Assembly (NCBI GenBank): GCA_030540435.1 | Contig: JAUNWG010000012.1 | Span: 1 to 42,607 of the forward strand | DNA length: 42,607 nt | Source: Eubacteriales bacterium | Lineage (GTDB): Bacteria; Bacillota; Clostridia; Oscillospirales; Butyricicoccaceae | Direction: 5' to 3' | Part shown: piece by piece, positions 25,477-33,872 of the stretch | Position numbering within the stretch: the first letter of the stretch is position 1 | Layout: every line of letters starts with the position of its first letter | Made by a program: the position numbers and the translations under genes | The notes under the pieces: model-generated | Told to the model about the DNA's origin: nothing | Database searches by the model: none | Seen by the model: the letters and a program-made list of their open reading frames with translations, nothing else

Positions 25477-26615
25477 TTGACCAGGGAATATACGACCTCC
25501 CGCGCCGCACGATCACTCTCCAGCACATCATCCACCGTGATCTCCGGCAGATAATCTACCGTGTCCATTGCCTCCCGCACCAATTCAGCAATGCGGTAGA
25601 ATGGGATACGATCCTGCAGGAACAGCGCAACCGCCGCTTCATTTGCGCCGTTCATAACAGCGCCGATATTTCCACGTGACGCTGCCGCACGGCGCGCCAG
25701 CCCAAGGGCCGGGAATGCTTCCTCATCCGGCGCAAAAAAGGTCAGATTGTGCCTGCGCGGCAGATCCAGCGGTGGCACCTTGCACGGTACGCGCGCCGGA
25801 TACGTCAGTGCATATTGGATCGGTAGCCGCATATCGGGATTGCCCATCTGTGCAATCACAGAGCCATCCGCAAATTCCACGGCAGAATGCACGATGCTCT
25901 CACGATGGACAACAATATCAATATCATCCGGCTCCACATCATACAGCCACATCGCTTCGATCAGCTCCAGACCTTTATTCATCATACTCGCAGAATCGAT
26001 CGTGATCTTTGCACCCATGTTCCAATTTGGGTGATGCAGTGCCTGCTGCTTGGTGACATGGCGCAGCTGCTGTGCGCTCATACCGAAAAACGGGCCGCCG
26101 GATGCAGTGAGCAGAATACGGTGAATTGGATTGCCTGCTGCGCCCTGTAGGCACTGGAAGATCGCAGAATGTTCGGAATCCACCGGCAAGATCGCGACAC
26201 CCTTTTCCCTCGCCCGCCGCATGACGATCTGTCCTGCGCAGACCAGTGTTTCCTTGTTTGCCAGTGCAATATCCTTGCCCGCATCAATGGCTGCAAGCGT
26301 CGGCAGCAAACCGACCATACCCACCACTGCCGTGACGATGACATCCGCTTCCGGCAGCGTCGCCGCTTCAATCAGCCCATCCATGCCGGAAACCACACGG
26401 ATATCGGTATCTGCCAGCTTCTGCCTGAGCACGGCTGCCTTTTCTTCATTATACACCGCGACCAGCGACGGATGCAGCAGCCTTGCCTGCTGTTCTGCAC
26501 GCTCAATATTGGTATTCACCGAAATGGCACACACCTTTGCCTCGACAGAATCGAGAACGTCAATCGTCTGTGTACCAATGGAGCCGGTGGAGCCCAAAAT
26601 AACAATGTTCTTCAT
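25473..26615 (-). CDS. dxr: 1-deoxy-D-xylulose 5-phosphate reductoisomerase
   Basis: A 380-residue NADPH enzyme that makes MEP from DXP, the committed MEP pathway step. The NADPH-binding fold starts at residue 1 (NIVILGSTGSIGTQTIDVL). Active-site motifs include ALANKETLVCAG, LPVDSEHSAIFQCLQG with the metal ligands Asp and Glu, LTASGGPFFG, and NMGAKITIDSASMMNKGLE. The length is normal. It starts 2 bp after cdsA; GGGG lies 10 nt before the ATG. Part of the pyrH-polC operon with ispG and uppS, which uses the isoprenoid made. Confidence 0.97.
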   Translation of the reverse strand: MKNIVILGSTGSIGTQTIDVLDSVEAKVCAISVNTNIERAEQQARLLHPSLVAVYNEEKAAVLRQKLADTDIRVVSGMDGLIEAATLPEADVIVTAVVGMVGLLPTLAAIDAGKDIALANKETLVCAGQIVMRRAREKGVAILPVDSEHSAIFQCLQGAAGNPIHRILLTASGGPFFGMSAQQLRHVTKQQALHHPNWNMGAKITIDSASMMNKGLELIEAMWLYDVEPDDIDIVVHRESIVHSAVEFADGSVIAQMGNPDMRLPIQYALTYPARVPCKVPPLDLPRRHNLTFFAPDEEAFPALGLARRAAASRGNIGAVMNGANEAAVALFLQDRIPFYRIAELVREAMDTVDYLPEITVDDVLESDRAAREVVYSLVK

Positions 26616-26617
26616 GA

Positions 26618-27442
26618 TTATAACCCCAGCTTTGTAAATAAATGCAGCAGCAGCTCAACAGCTGGTGCAACAAAAATCACACTGTCAAACCGGTCAAGCA
26701 CGCCGCCATGCCCCGGAAAAATCTTGCCATAATCCTTGATGCCGCTCTTGCGCTTGACAATAGAAAACGACAGGTCGCCGATCTGGCCCAAAACTGCACC
26801 AAACAAACCGATCGCAACGCACAGAAGGATAGATAGATGGGTCTCTGTCAGTGCGCTGACTGCTGCGCCATAAATGACCAACAGGACAATTGCGCCAAGC
26901 ACGCCGCCGATGGAGCCTTCAATGGTCTTCTTCGGGGAAATGACCGGCGCCAGCTTGTGTTTGCCAAACGCCATGCCCGCAAACAGAGCAAAGGTATCTG
27001 AGCCCCATGCTGCCAGCAGCGGGATCAAAATATACAGCTTGCCGTCCGCATCCGTCATCGTAAACATACGGATCAGGCTCATCAGCAAATATGGGATGAT
27101 GATGCCGCCGAAATATGCGCCTGCCAGCTCCGCAAAGCCCATCGTCTTATGTTTGCGCAGCAGGACGGCAAACAATACGATCACACCCGCCAACAGCATC
27201 GCACGGGTAAAATACGGGTCATAGCTATTGCGCGCGCTTGCCCACGACATGCCCAGCGCCAGAATCATGGCTGCACCCTGTAAAAGACGGTTTTCCTTCC
27301 CTGCGATTGCGGCTGTAAATTCCTGCGCCGCCACAACAGCCAGCGCCATCATGCACACCTGCGCAACGATCGGCGGGAACACAAACAGCGCCAGAATAAC
27401 AAACAGTGCGCCGCCCACGCCGAATGCAACTCGTGTTTTCAT
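26618..27442 (-). CDS. cdsA: Phosphatidate cytidylyltransferase CdsA
   Basis: A 274-residue membrane enzyme that makes CDP-diacylglycerol from phosphatidic acid and CTP for phospholipid synthesis. The start MKTRVAFGVGGALF follows GGAGG by 11 nt and lies 4 bp after uppS; 52 open upstream codons overlap uppS and are not used. About seven to eight membrane segments are seen. The family signature is complete: GSDTFALFAGMAFGKHKLAPVISPKKTIEGS and KRKSGIKDYGKIFPGHGG with LDRFDS. Confidence 0.95.
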   Translation of the reverse strand: MKTRVAFGVGGALFVILALFVFPPIVAQVCMMALAVVAAQEFTAAIAGKENRLLQGAAMILALGMSWASARNSYDPYFTRAMLLAGVIVLFAVLLRKHKTMGFAELAGAYFGGIIIPYLLMSLIRMFTMTDADGKLYILIPLLAAWGSDTFALFAGMAFGKHKLAPVISPKKTIEGSIGGVLGAIVLLVIYGAAVSALTETHLSILLCVAIGLFGAVLGQIGDLSFSIVKRKSGIKDYGKIFPGHGGVLDRFDSVIFVAPAVELLLHLFTKLGL

Positions 27443-27446
27443 CTTG

Positions 27447-28208
27447 TCAAATTCCTCCAAATCGTCTCTGTCTTTTGTTGAAATCCGCAATCGCCTGCTC
27501 CAGATCCTCCGGCTTAAAGTCCGGCCACAGTACATCCGTAAAGCAATATTCTGCATACGCGCTCTGCCACAGCAGGAAATTCGATGTACGGATCTCACCG
27601 CTCGGGCGGATAATCAGCTCCGGATCCGGCATATGCGCGGTATATAAATTTTGAGAGATCATATCCTCTGTGATGTCCTCCGGCTGGATCTCACCTGACT
27701 GCACCTTCTTTGCAATGGCACGCATGGCATTTTTGATCTCATCCCGCCCGCCATAATTGATGCACAAACTGGCAATCGCCGGATGCTCCAGCTTTGCCGC
27801 TTCCTCGTTACAGTCCGCGATCAGCTGCTGAATATCCTCCGACAGGACGGACAGGTCGCCTAGTACCTGCACAGCAACATTTTTCTCCGCCATTGTCTCG
27901 ATCGCTTCCTTTAAATACCGGCGGAACAGATCCATCAGCGTCTGTACTTCCTCTGCCGGACGCTTCCAGTTTTCTGTGGAGAACGCATAGACAGTGAAAT
28001 ATTTTACGCCGATATCCTTACAATAGGTCGCAATCGTGCGAAAAGTCTCCGCACCCACTTTATGTCCCGCAGTCCGCGGCAGCCCGCGTTTTTTCGCCCA
28101 TCGCCCGTTTCCATCCATAATCACAGCGATATGCTGCGGAACAGGACGCGTAAGCGGTGCGCTTTCTTCCTTTTTCAGTATATTGAACAGCGCCACAATA
28201 CTATGCAC
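27447..28208 (-). CDS. uppS: Undecaprenyl diphosphate synthase UppS
   Basis: A 253-residue cis-prenyltransferase that adds eight isopentenyl units to farnesyl diphosphate for the wall lipid carrier. The catalytic Asp32 is in IAVIMDGNGRWAKKRGL. Further motifs are FSTENWKRPAEEV and, near the end, PELIIRPSGEIRTSNFLLWQ and FTDVLWPDF. The start is not certain: a GTG at 28208 with AAAGG close upstream gives the usual length. The frame is open 25 codons further, but that part looks non-coding. A gap of 98 nt separates it from frr. Confidence 0.95.
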   Translation of the reverse strand: MHSIVALFNILKKEESAPLTRPVPQHIAVIMDGNGRWAKKRGLPRTAGHKVGAETFRTIATYCKDIGVKYFTVYAFSTENWKRPAEEVQTLMDLFRRYLKEAIETMAEKNVAVQVLGDLSVLSEDIQQLIADCNEEAAKLEHPAIASLCINYGGRDEIKNAMRAIAKKVQSGEIQPEDITEDMISQNLYTAHMPDPELIIRPSGEIRTSNFLLWQSAYAEYCFTDVLWPDFKPEDLEQAIADFNKRQRRFGGI

Positions 28209-28306
28209 CGACCTTTCTTTCCGTTTGCGGCAGCAGGAAACCGCCGAATACGCGACATGGGCGACTGGTACAGCCGCCCACATGCCACATTATGCATACA
28301 TACCTG

Positions 28307-28861
28307 TTATACAGACTTCAGTTCGTCTGACTTTCTCGCAGTCGTTGCGTCGATCTGCTTGATATACTTATCCGTCAGCTTCTGCATATCCTTCTCGGAA
28401 TCCTTCAGCTCATCCTCTGTAATTTCCGACTTCTTCTTTGCAGCCTTCCACTTATCCAGCGCATCACGACGGATATTGCGGATTGCAACCTTGGATGCTT
28501 CGCCTTCCTTGGATACCTGCTTAATCAGCTCCTTACGGCGTTCCTCCGTCAGCGGCGGGAATGTCAGTCGGATGACCTTGCCGTCATTCTGCGGATTGAT
28601 GCCGATATCAGAGGTCTGGATCGCCTTGGTAATCGCTTTGAGCAGCGAAGCGTCCCACGGCTGAATGGTCAGCGTGCGCGGGTCCGGGGACGAAACAGAG
28701 GCAACCTGCGGGATTGGGCTTGCCGTGCCGTAATAATCCACAGTCACCTTGTTCAGTACGTTTGCATTTGCTCTGCCTGCGCGGATAGCAGCAAGGTTGC
28801 TGTCCAGCACCTCAAGGGTTTTCTGCATTTTGCTTTCAAAAGGCTTCATATCGGGTTTCAT
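28307..28861 (-). CDS. frr: Ribosome recycling factor
   Basis: A 184-residue factor that, with EF-G, splits the post-termination ribosome. The sequence matches the family from end to end: MQKTLEVLDSNLAAIRAGRA (start of the three-helix bundle), VDYYGTASPIPQVASVSSPD (hinge and domain II), and VIRLTFPPLTEERRKELIKQ, then NIRRDALDKWK. GAGGAG lies 8-10 nt before the ATG. It follows pyrH by 34 nt, the common order in Bacteria. Confidence 0.97.
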   Translation of the reverse strand: MKPDMKPFESKMQKTLEVLDSNLAAIRAGRANANVLNKVTVDYYGTASPIPQVASVSSPDPRTLTIQPWDASLLKAITKAIQTSDIGINPQNDGKVIRLTFPPLTEERRKELIKQVSKEGEASKVAIRNIRRDALDKWKAAKKKSEITEDELKDSEKDMQKLTDKYIKQIDATTARKSDELKSV

Positions 28862-28895
28862 ATGTCAAACTCCTCTCTCTTAAAATAGGATCTGA

Positions 28896-29612
28896 TTACA
28901 TTTTTACCAGTGTGCCGATCTCTTCGCCGAGAACTGCACGATAAATATTTTCCGGCTCCTTCAGTGCGAATACCAGTACCGGAATGCTGTTGTCCATGGA
29001 CAGGCTGGTCGCTGTCGTATCCATAACAGCAAGGCGCTCCTTCAGCACGTCCATATAGGACAGCTCGTCATACTTCTTTGCATCCGGGTTGATTGCCGGA
29101 TCGGAATCATACACACCGTCAATATTTTTTGCCAGCAGGATGATATCCGCATTGATCTCTGCCGCACGCAGCGCCGCTGCTGTGTCTGTCGAGAAATATG
29201 GGTTGCCAGTGCCGCAGCCAAAAATAACGACACGGCCTTTTTCCAGATGACGGGTCGCCTTGCTGCGGATGTATGGCTCCGCGATCTGACGCATTTCGAT
29301 TGCAGTCTGCACACGTACATCTACGCCGCGCTGCTCCAGTGCATCAGCCAACGCCAACGCATTAATTGTGGTCGCCAGCATACCCATATGGTCTGCACGG
29401 GTGCGTTCCATCCTTCCGCCGCCGTCCTTTACGCCGCGCCAGAAATTACCGCCGCCGACAACAATACCAACCTCAGTACCGATTTCAGCGCATTTCTTAA
29501 TCACATCACAAACCGGGCCGATCACATCAAAATTCAAACCGAATTTCTTGTCGCCTGCCAGCGCTTCGCCACTGACCTTAATCAAAACACGCTTATACTT
29601 CGGTGTATCCAT
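28896..29612 (-). CDS. pyrH: Uridylate kinase (UMP kinase)
   Basis: A 238-residue hexameric UMP kinase of the amino acid kinase fold, making UDP from UMP with ATP. Motifs: [13 protein letters not shown] (phosphate loop), [48 protein letters not shown], and [25 protein letters not shown] stands before the ATG. It is the first gene of the eight-gene operon. The rpsB-tsf genes that often precede it are absent; a separate transporter gene lies upstream. Confidence 0.97.
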   Translation of the reverse strand: MDTPKYKRVLIKVSGEALAGDKKFGLNFDVIGPVCDVIKKCAEIGTEVGIVVGGGNFWRGVKDGGGRMERTRADHMGMLATTINALALADALEQRGVDVRVQTAIEMRQIAEPYIRSKATRHLEKGRVVIFGCGTGNPYFSTDTAAALRAAEINADIILLAKNIDGVYDSDPAINPDAKKYDELSYMDVLKERLAVMDTTATSLSMDNSIPVLVFALKEPENIYRAVLGEEIGTLVKM

Positions 29613-29679
29613 AAATTTCTTCCTCCATGTATAATAGGTTTCTTTCAGACTGCGTAAGGCGCACCCTATTTCAATCTAT

Positions 29680-29708
29680 ATCATACATGATTGGCGTGCA
29701 GATTGCAA
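29680..29708 (-). promoter_or_regulatory. Candidate promoter of the pyrH-polC operon
   Basis: On the minus strand TTGCAA (29703-29708), 17 bp, TATGAT (29680-29685), about 60 nt of leader before pyrH. A weaker TATTAT/TATACA element lies nearer the gene. Confidence 0.6.
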
Positions 29709-29804
29709 ACAGTTTCCGGCAAAAACATCCATTTTCCCTGGCAGAAGTTTTTCCATGTCACTTTTTGCTTGATATTGCGTACCCGACTGTTGCTGAACGG
29801 AGTC

Positions 29805-29836
29805 AAAAACGCCGCCCGGAATATCCGGACGGCGTT
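29805..29836 (-). terminator. Terminator of the NSS transporter gene
   Basis: On the minus strand AACGCCG (29830-29836) pairs with CGGCGTT (29809-29815), extended inwards by CCGG pairing, and is followed by TTTTTG, 21 nt after the stop codon. The rest of the gap (29709-29804) shows no gene. Confidence 0.9.
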
Positions 29837-29857
29837 GCGCGCTTCATACTGTACCCA

Positions 29858-31249
29858 TCAAAACAGGCCAACAGACTGCAGCAGCAGTACCAGCAGCAGG
29901 GCTGGTGCGACGAATTTGATCATCACAATATAAAGGCCCTTTCTCTGGAACTTGTATTTCCCCTGTGTCACCTCTTCGATAATAGTTTCCGGCTTGATCA
30001 CCCAGCCGACCAGAATACAGGTCAGGAATGCGACCAACGGCATGAGGCAGTTATTACTGATATAATCCATAATATCCAGAATTTGTCCAACCGTACCATT
30101 CGGCAGCGTAAACTCAAAATAGAGTGCATTATAGCCAAGGCATACGATCACGCCGAGCACCAGCGTATATGCAGCCACGATAACCGAGCTTTTCTTTCTG
30201 GAAAGATGGAATGCATCCATCAGAGAGGATACAATTGCTTCCATGACCGACACAGAGGATGTAACCGCTGCAAACGATACGATCAGAAAGAACACCAGAC
30301 CTACTATGCCGCCAAATCCGCCCATTGCTGCGAAAACCTTCGGCAGGGAGACAAAAATCAGTCCCGGGCCTGCGGACATGCCGTCCATGCCCATAAATAC
30401 GAATACCGCCGGAATAATCATCAGTCCGGCAAGCAGTGCGATCGCCGTGTCGAAAATCTCAATCTGGTTGATCGAGGTCATTAGATTGGTCTCTTTCCTC
30501 GCATAGGAGCCGTATGCTACCATAATTCCCATTGCAACGCTGATTGAGAAGAACAGCTGTCCCATCGCATCCATAACGATAATAAAGAATTGCTTCACAG
30601 TCATACCCGTAAAGTCCGGCACAAGATAAACCTTCAAGCCCTGCAGACCAGTGCGGGTAACGCCCTCTGTATCCGTATAATTCAGCGTGAGCGAAAACAG
30701 TGAAATGCCAATGACCAGAACGACCAGGATCGGCATAAGGATCTTACTGTACTTTTCAATACCCTTTTCTACACCACAGATGATGATAAATGCAGTGATT
30801 GCAAAATAAATCAGCATCCAGATCAGCGGCTGAGACGTACTGGTAATATAATCTGTAAAAAAGCCATCCTGTGCAGCTGCAGCACCCTGTCCGGTCACAT
30901 ATATCGATAAATACTTGAACACCCAACCGCCAATTGAGCAGTAATACGGCAGGATGATCGTCGGTACCAAACATGCAAGTACGCCGATGATACCCCAATG
31001 CTTATCCAGCTTTTTGTACGCCGTCAGCGGGCTCTGACGGGTCTTTCGTCCAATTGCAATCTCCGTTGTAAGAAGTGCAAAGCCAAAGGTCAGTGCCAGC
31101 ACAAGGTAGCACACGATAAATACGCCGCCGCCATCCTTTGCGGCAAGATATGGGAAACGCCAAATATTTCCCAAACCAACAGCACTTCCGGCAGCAGCCA
31201 TAATAAAACCAAGCTGTCCGGAAAAGCTGCTTCTGCTTTTCTTTTCCAT
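29858..31249 (-). CDS. Sodium-dependent NSS-family transporter (neurotransmitter:sodium symporter type)
   Basis: A 463-residue membrane protein of the NSS family (LeuT fold), importing an amino acid or amine with Na+. The first membrane helix carries the signature SAVGLGNIWRFPYLAAKDGGG, with the unwound part that binds Na+ and substrate. About eleven hydrophobic segments follow, including YGSYARKETNLMTSINQIEIF and SFAAVTSSVSVMEAIVSSLMD, which match the TM6-TM8 region. Its length fits the bacterial TnaT/MhsT group, which often have 11 helices. The substrate (tryptophan, tyrosine or others) cannot be told. It is a single-gene unit with promoter and terminator. Confidence 0.93.
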   Translation of the reverse strand: MEKKSRSSFSGQLGFIMAAAGSAVGLGNIWRFPYLAAKDGGGVFIVCYLVLALTFGFALLTTEIAIGRKTRQSPLTAYKKLDKHWGIIGVLACLVPTIILPYYCSIGGWVFKYLSIYVTGQGAAAAQDGFFTDYITSTSQPLIWMLIYFAITAFIIICGVEKGIEKYSKILMPILVVLVIGISLFSLTLNYTDTEGVTRTGLQGLKVYLVPDFTGMTVKQFFIIVMDAMGQLFFSISVAMGIMVAYGSYARKETNLMTSINQIEIFDTAIALLAGLMIIPAVFVFMGMDGMSAGPGLIFVSLPKVFAAMGGFGGIVGLVFFLIVSFAAVTSSVSVMEAIVSSLMDAFHLSRKKSSVIVAAYTLVLGVIVCLGYNALYFEFTLPNGTVGQILDIMDYISNNCLMPLVAFLTCILVGWVIKPETIIEEVTQGKYKFQRKGLYIVMIKFVAPALLLVLLLQSVGLF

Positions 31250-31307
31250 AATCCTCTCATTCGCTCCTTTGTTTTGTTCCCCATTTTGGAAAACACAAGT
31301 TGGTTTT

Positions 31308-31336
31308 ATTTTAACAGTATTTTGTGTGAATTACAA
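31308..31336 (-). promoter_or_regulatory. Candidate promoter of the NSS transporter gene
   Basis: On the minus strand TTGTAA (31331-31336), 17 bp, TAAAAT (31308-31313), with a leader of about 50 nt. Confidence 0.6.
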
Positions 31337-31371
31337 CCCAACTCGTAGATTTTCTCCTCTGCACACAACAG

Positions 31372-31407
31372 AAAAAGCCTCCCGCCATACATCGCACAGC
31401 AGGAGGC
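31372..31407 (-). terminator. Terminator of thiD-thiC
   Basis: On the minus strand GCCTCCTGC (31399-31407) pairs with GCGGGAGGC (31377-31385) and is followed by TTTTTC, 27 nt after the thiC stop codon. Confidence 0.9.
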
Positions 31408-31434
31408 CGCCTTTTATTCTGTTCTCGTTTCAGC

Positions 31435-32745
31435 TTACAGGATATCGATGTACTCGCCTGCCAGCGCCTTGTTCATGCTGCGGACTGCGCAGAACTTGCC
31501 ACACATGCTGCAGGTGTCGCTGTGGTCATCCTCCGGCATACGGCTGTTGCGGATACTGCGGGCAGTGTCCGGATCAAGCGCACACGCATACTGCGCATCC
31601 CAATCAAGCGCACGGCGTGCATCTGCCATCTTATCGTCAATATCACGTGCTCCCGGGATACCCTTTGCAATATCAGCTGCATGTGCCGCGATCTTGGAGG
31701 CAATAATGCCCTGCTTTACGTCATCAACATTTGGCAACGCCAGATGCTCCGCCGGAGTGACATAGCACAGGAACGCTGCGCCGTTCATTGCTGCCACTGC
31801 GCCGCCGATGGCACTGGTGATATGGTCATAGCCCGGTGCAATATCGGTAACCAGCGGGCCAAGGACATAAAACGGTGCACCCATGCACAGTGTCTTCTGT
31901 ACTTCCATATTTGCTGCGATCTGATTGAGCGGAACATGTCCCGGACCTTCTACCATGACCTGAACATTATGTGCCCATGCACGCTTGGTCAGCTCGCCCA
32001 GACGGACAAGCTCCTCGATCTGGCATACATCTGTCGCATCAGCCAGACAGCCCGGACGGCATGCGTCGCCAAGGGAAATGGTAACATCGTACTCCTCGCA
32101 GATGTCCAGAATCTCGTCGAAGTGCTCATAGAACGGGTTTTCCTCGCCGGTCATGCTCATCCATGCAAAAACAAGGCTGCCGCCGCGGCTGACGATATTC
32201 ATCTTGCGCTTATGCTTGCGGATCTGGTCAATGGTCTTGCGGGTAATGCCGCAGTGCAGCGTAACGAAGTCAACGCCGTCCTCTGCATGGAGGCGGACAA
32301 CATCGACAAAATCCTGTGCTGTCAGCGTCGCAAGGTCTCTCTGATAATGAATAACGCTGTCATATACCGGAACGGTACCGATCATTGCCGGGCATTCGCT
32401 GGTCAGCTTCCGGCGGAACGGCTGGGTATTGCCGTGGCTGGACAGATCCATGATTGCCTCAGCGCCCATATTGACTGCACTCATAACCTTTTCCATCTCA
32501 ATGTTATAATCTTTGCAGTCACGGGAAACGCCCAGATTGACGTTGATCTTGGTGCGAAGCATGCTGCCAACGCCTTCCGGATCCAAACATGTATGGTTCT
32601 TATTTGCGCAAATCGCGACCTTGCCTTCCGCTACCAGCTGCATCAGTTTTTCGATCGCCATATTTTCCTTTTTTGCAACGACCTCCATCTCCGGGGTCAC
32701 GATGCCGCGGCGTGCAGCATCCATCTGTGTCGTATAATTTCTCAT
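31435..32745 (-). CDS. thiC: Phosphomethylpyrimidine synthase ThiC
   Basis: A 436-residue radical SAM enzyme that rearranges aminoimidazole ribotide to HMP phosphate for thiamine synthesis. It starts [14 protein letters not shown], with GGATGG upstream; 40 open codons before it overlap the gap and thiD and are rejected. Conserved parts include [47 protein letters not shown] and [12 protein letters not shown]. The iron-sulfur cluster motif C-x2-C-x4-C is in [15 protein letters not shown] near the C-terminus. It is the short form without the extra N-terminal domain of many aerobes. It follows thiD by 17 bp, under TPP riboswitch control. Confidence 0.97.
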   Translation of the reverse strand: MRNYTTQMDAARRGIVTPEMEVVAKKENMAIEKLMQLVAEGKVAICANKNHTCLDPEGVGSMLRTKINVNLGVSRDCKDYNIEMEKVMSAVNMGAEAIMDLSSHGNTQPFRRKLTSECPAMIGTVPVYDSVIHYQRDLATLTAQDFVDVVRLHAEDGVDFVTLHCGITRKTIDQIRKHKRKMNIVSRGGSLVFAWMSMTGEENPFYEHFDEILDICEEYDVTISLGDACRPGCLADATDVCQIEELVRLGELTKRAWAHNVQVMVEGPGHVPLNQIAANMEVQKTLCMGAPFYVLGPLVTDIAPGYDHITSAIGGAVAAMNGAAFLCYVTPAEHLALPNVDDVKQGIIASKIAAHAADIAKGIPGARDIDDKMADARRALDWDAQYACALDPDTARSIRNSRMPEDDHSDTCSMCGKFCAVRSMNKALAGEYIDIL

Positions 32746-32762
32746 ATTCGTTCCATCCTTCC

Positions 32763-33554
32763 TTAATAATTGACATTGATCGCATACGCATGGTTCATCG
32801 GGCCACTGCCTTTCCCAAGGTCCAGCATCGCCGCCAGCGCACCGGAAATATACCGCTTTGCGCAAGCCACTGCTTCATCCAGCTCCATCCCCTTCGCAAG
32901 GTTCGAAGCGATCGCACTGGAAAGTGTGCAGCCAGTCCCATGTGTATTGGGGTTATCGATGCGCTGTCCCTGAAACCATTGATAGCCGCCATTGCGGTAC
33001 AGCAGGTCATTCGCATCATTCAAGCTGTGTCCACCCTTGCACAGGACTGCACAGCCATACTGTTCGCTGATCGCCTGTGCTGCCGTCACCATATCCTCCG
33101 CTGATGCGATCTTCCTGCCGGACAGGACCTCTGTCTCCGGGATATTCGGTGTAATGACAGCCGCCTTGGGGATCAGGCGCTCTTTCAGCGCAGTTACCGC
33201 TCCGTCACTGATGAGCTTTGCGCCGCTTGTGGCGACCATAACCGGATCGACCACAACATTTTTCAGCTGATACCGCTCTATTGTATCTGCAATCACGTCA
33301 ATCAAGCCGCTGGATGATACCATGCCGATCTTCACGGCATCCGGCCAGATATCCTCAATCACATCGGTCAGCTGCTCCTGCAGGAATTCCGGAGTAACCT
33401 CCATGATCCCTGTAACGCCGGTCGTATTCTGTGCGGTCAGGGCGGTCACTGCGCTCATGGCATATACGCCATTTGCAGTCATCGTCTTGATATCTGCCTG
33501 AATGCCGGCGCCTCCGCAGGAATCGCTTCCTGCGATCGTCAGTGCTGTTTTCAT
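32763..33554 (-). CDS. thiD: Hydroxymethylpyrimidine/phosphomethylpyrimidine kinase ThiD
   Basis: A 263-residue ribokinase-fold enzyme phosphorylating HMP and HMP-P to HMP-PP. The ATG at 33554 has GAGAGGAG 6 nt upstream; 48 open codons before it run into the riboswitch and are not used. Motifs: [20 protein letters not shown] at the start (substrate site), [23 protein letters not shown] and the anion hole [20 protein letters not shown]. It is first in the thiD-thiC operon, so the pyrimidine half of thiamine is made here. No thiazole or coupling gene (thiE, thiM) is in the window. Confidence 0.96.
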   Translation of the reverse strand: MKTALTIAGSDSCGGAGIQADIKTMTANGVYAMSAVTALTAQNTTGVTGIMEVTPEFLQEQLTDVIEDIWPDAVKIGMVSSSGLIDVIADTIERYQLKNVVVDPVMVATSGAKLISDGAVTALKERLIPKAAVITPNIPETEVLSGRKIASAEDMVTAAQAISEQYGCAVLCKGGHSLNDANDLLYRNGGYQWFQGQRIDNPNTHGTGCTLSSAIASNLAKGMELDEAVACAKRYISGALAAMLDLGKGSGPMNHAYAINVNY

Positions 33555-33622
33555 GTATACTCCTCTCGTACAGCAATGATTTTTATATAGCGACAGAAGG
33601 TGGTGCCCCCAATCTGCCACTT

Positions 33623-33648
33623 CCAAAAAGCAGGTCTGCTTTGTTTGG
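33623..33648 (-). other. Second stem-loop in the thiD leader
   Basis: A compact hairpin (AAAGCA/TGCTTT core, 33627-33642, widened by CCAAA/TTTGG flanks to 33623-33648) lies between the riboswitch terminator and thiD. Only a short T-run follows, so a back-up pause or terminator is possible but unproven. Confidence 0.4.
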
Positions 33649-33655
33649 ACAAATA

Positions 33656-33689
33656 AAAATGCGCAGTCCGGTAATCCAGATACTGCGCA
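33656..33689 (-). terminator. Riboswitch-controlled terminator before thiD
   Basis: On the minus strand TGCGCAGT (33682-33689) pairs with ACTGCGCA (33660-33667) around a 14-nt loop and is followed by TTTTTATTT. It is the expression platform of the TPP riboswitch: with TPP bound, transcription should stop here, about 100 nt before thiD. Confidence 0.88.
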
Positions 33690-33707
33690 AGTAATCAAAA
33701 AAACTTT

Positions 33708-33797
33708 CTCTACCTACGTTGGAATTACCCAAATCAGGTTACGGGTCTAAGCACACCAGCTTACTCTCAGCCTGCTTCCTGCAAGCTCCCCTGCTGC
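33708..33797 (-). ncRNA. TPP riboswitch (THI element)
   Basis: On the minus strand the conserved thi-box parts appear in order: GGGGAGC (near 33785-33791), GGCTGAGA (33765-33772 area), GACCCGTAACCTGAT (around 33733-33748) and GGGTAATTCC (around 33721-33730). This matches the TPP aptamer, which binds thiamine diphosphate and lowers expression of thiD-thiC. A terminator follows about 20 nt downstream. Confidence 0.96.
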
Positions 33798-33819
33798 AAA
33801 TCATATTTTCAACGTACTT

Positions 33820-33848
33820 ATTATATTCTTTTTCCGCCGTTCCGTCAA
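33820..33848 (-). promoter_or_regulatory. Promoter of the thiD-thiC operon
   Basis: On the minus strand TTGACG (33843-33848), 17 bp, TATAAT (33820-33825). Predicted transcription start is near 33813, about 16 nt before the riboswitch. Confidence 0.9.
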
Positions 33849-33872
33849 TGTATTTTCATGCGATGGCTGCAT

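Noticed and set aside
31522..32766. A 414-codon open frame on the plus strand
   Set aside because: Antisense to thiC with no independent signals; a shadow of its codon bias.
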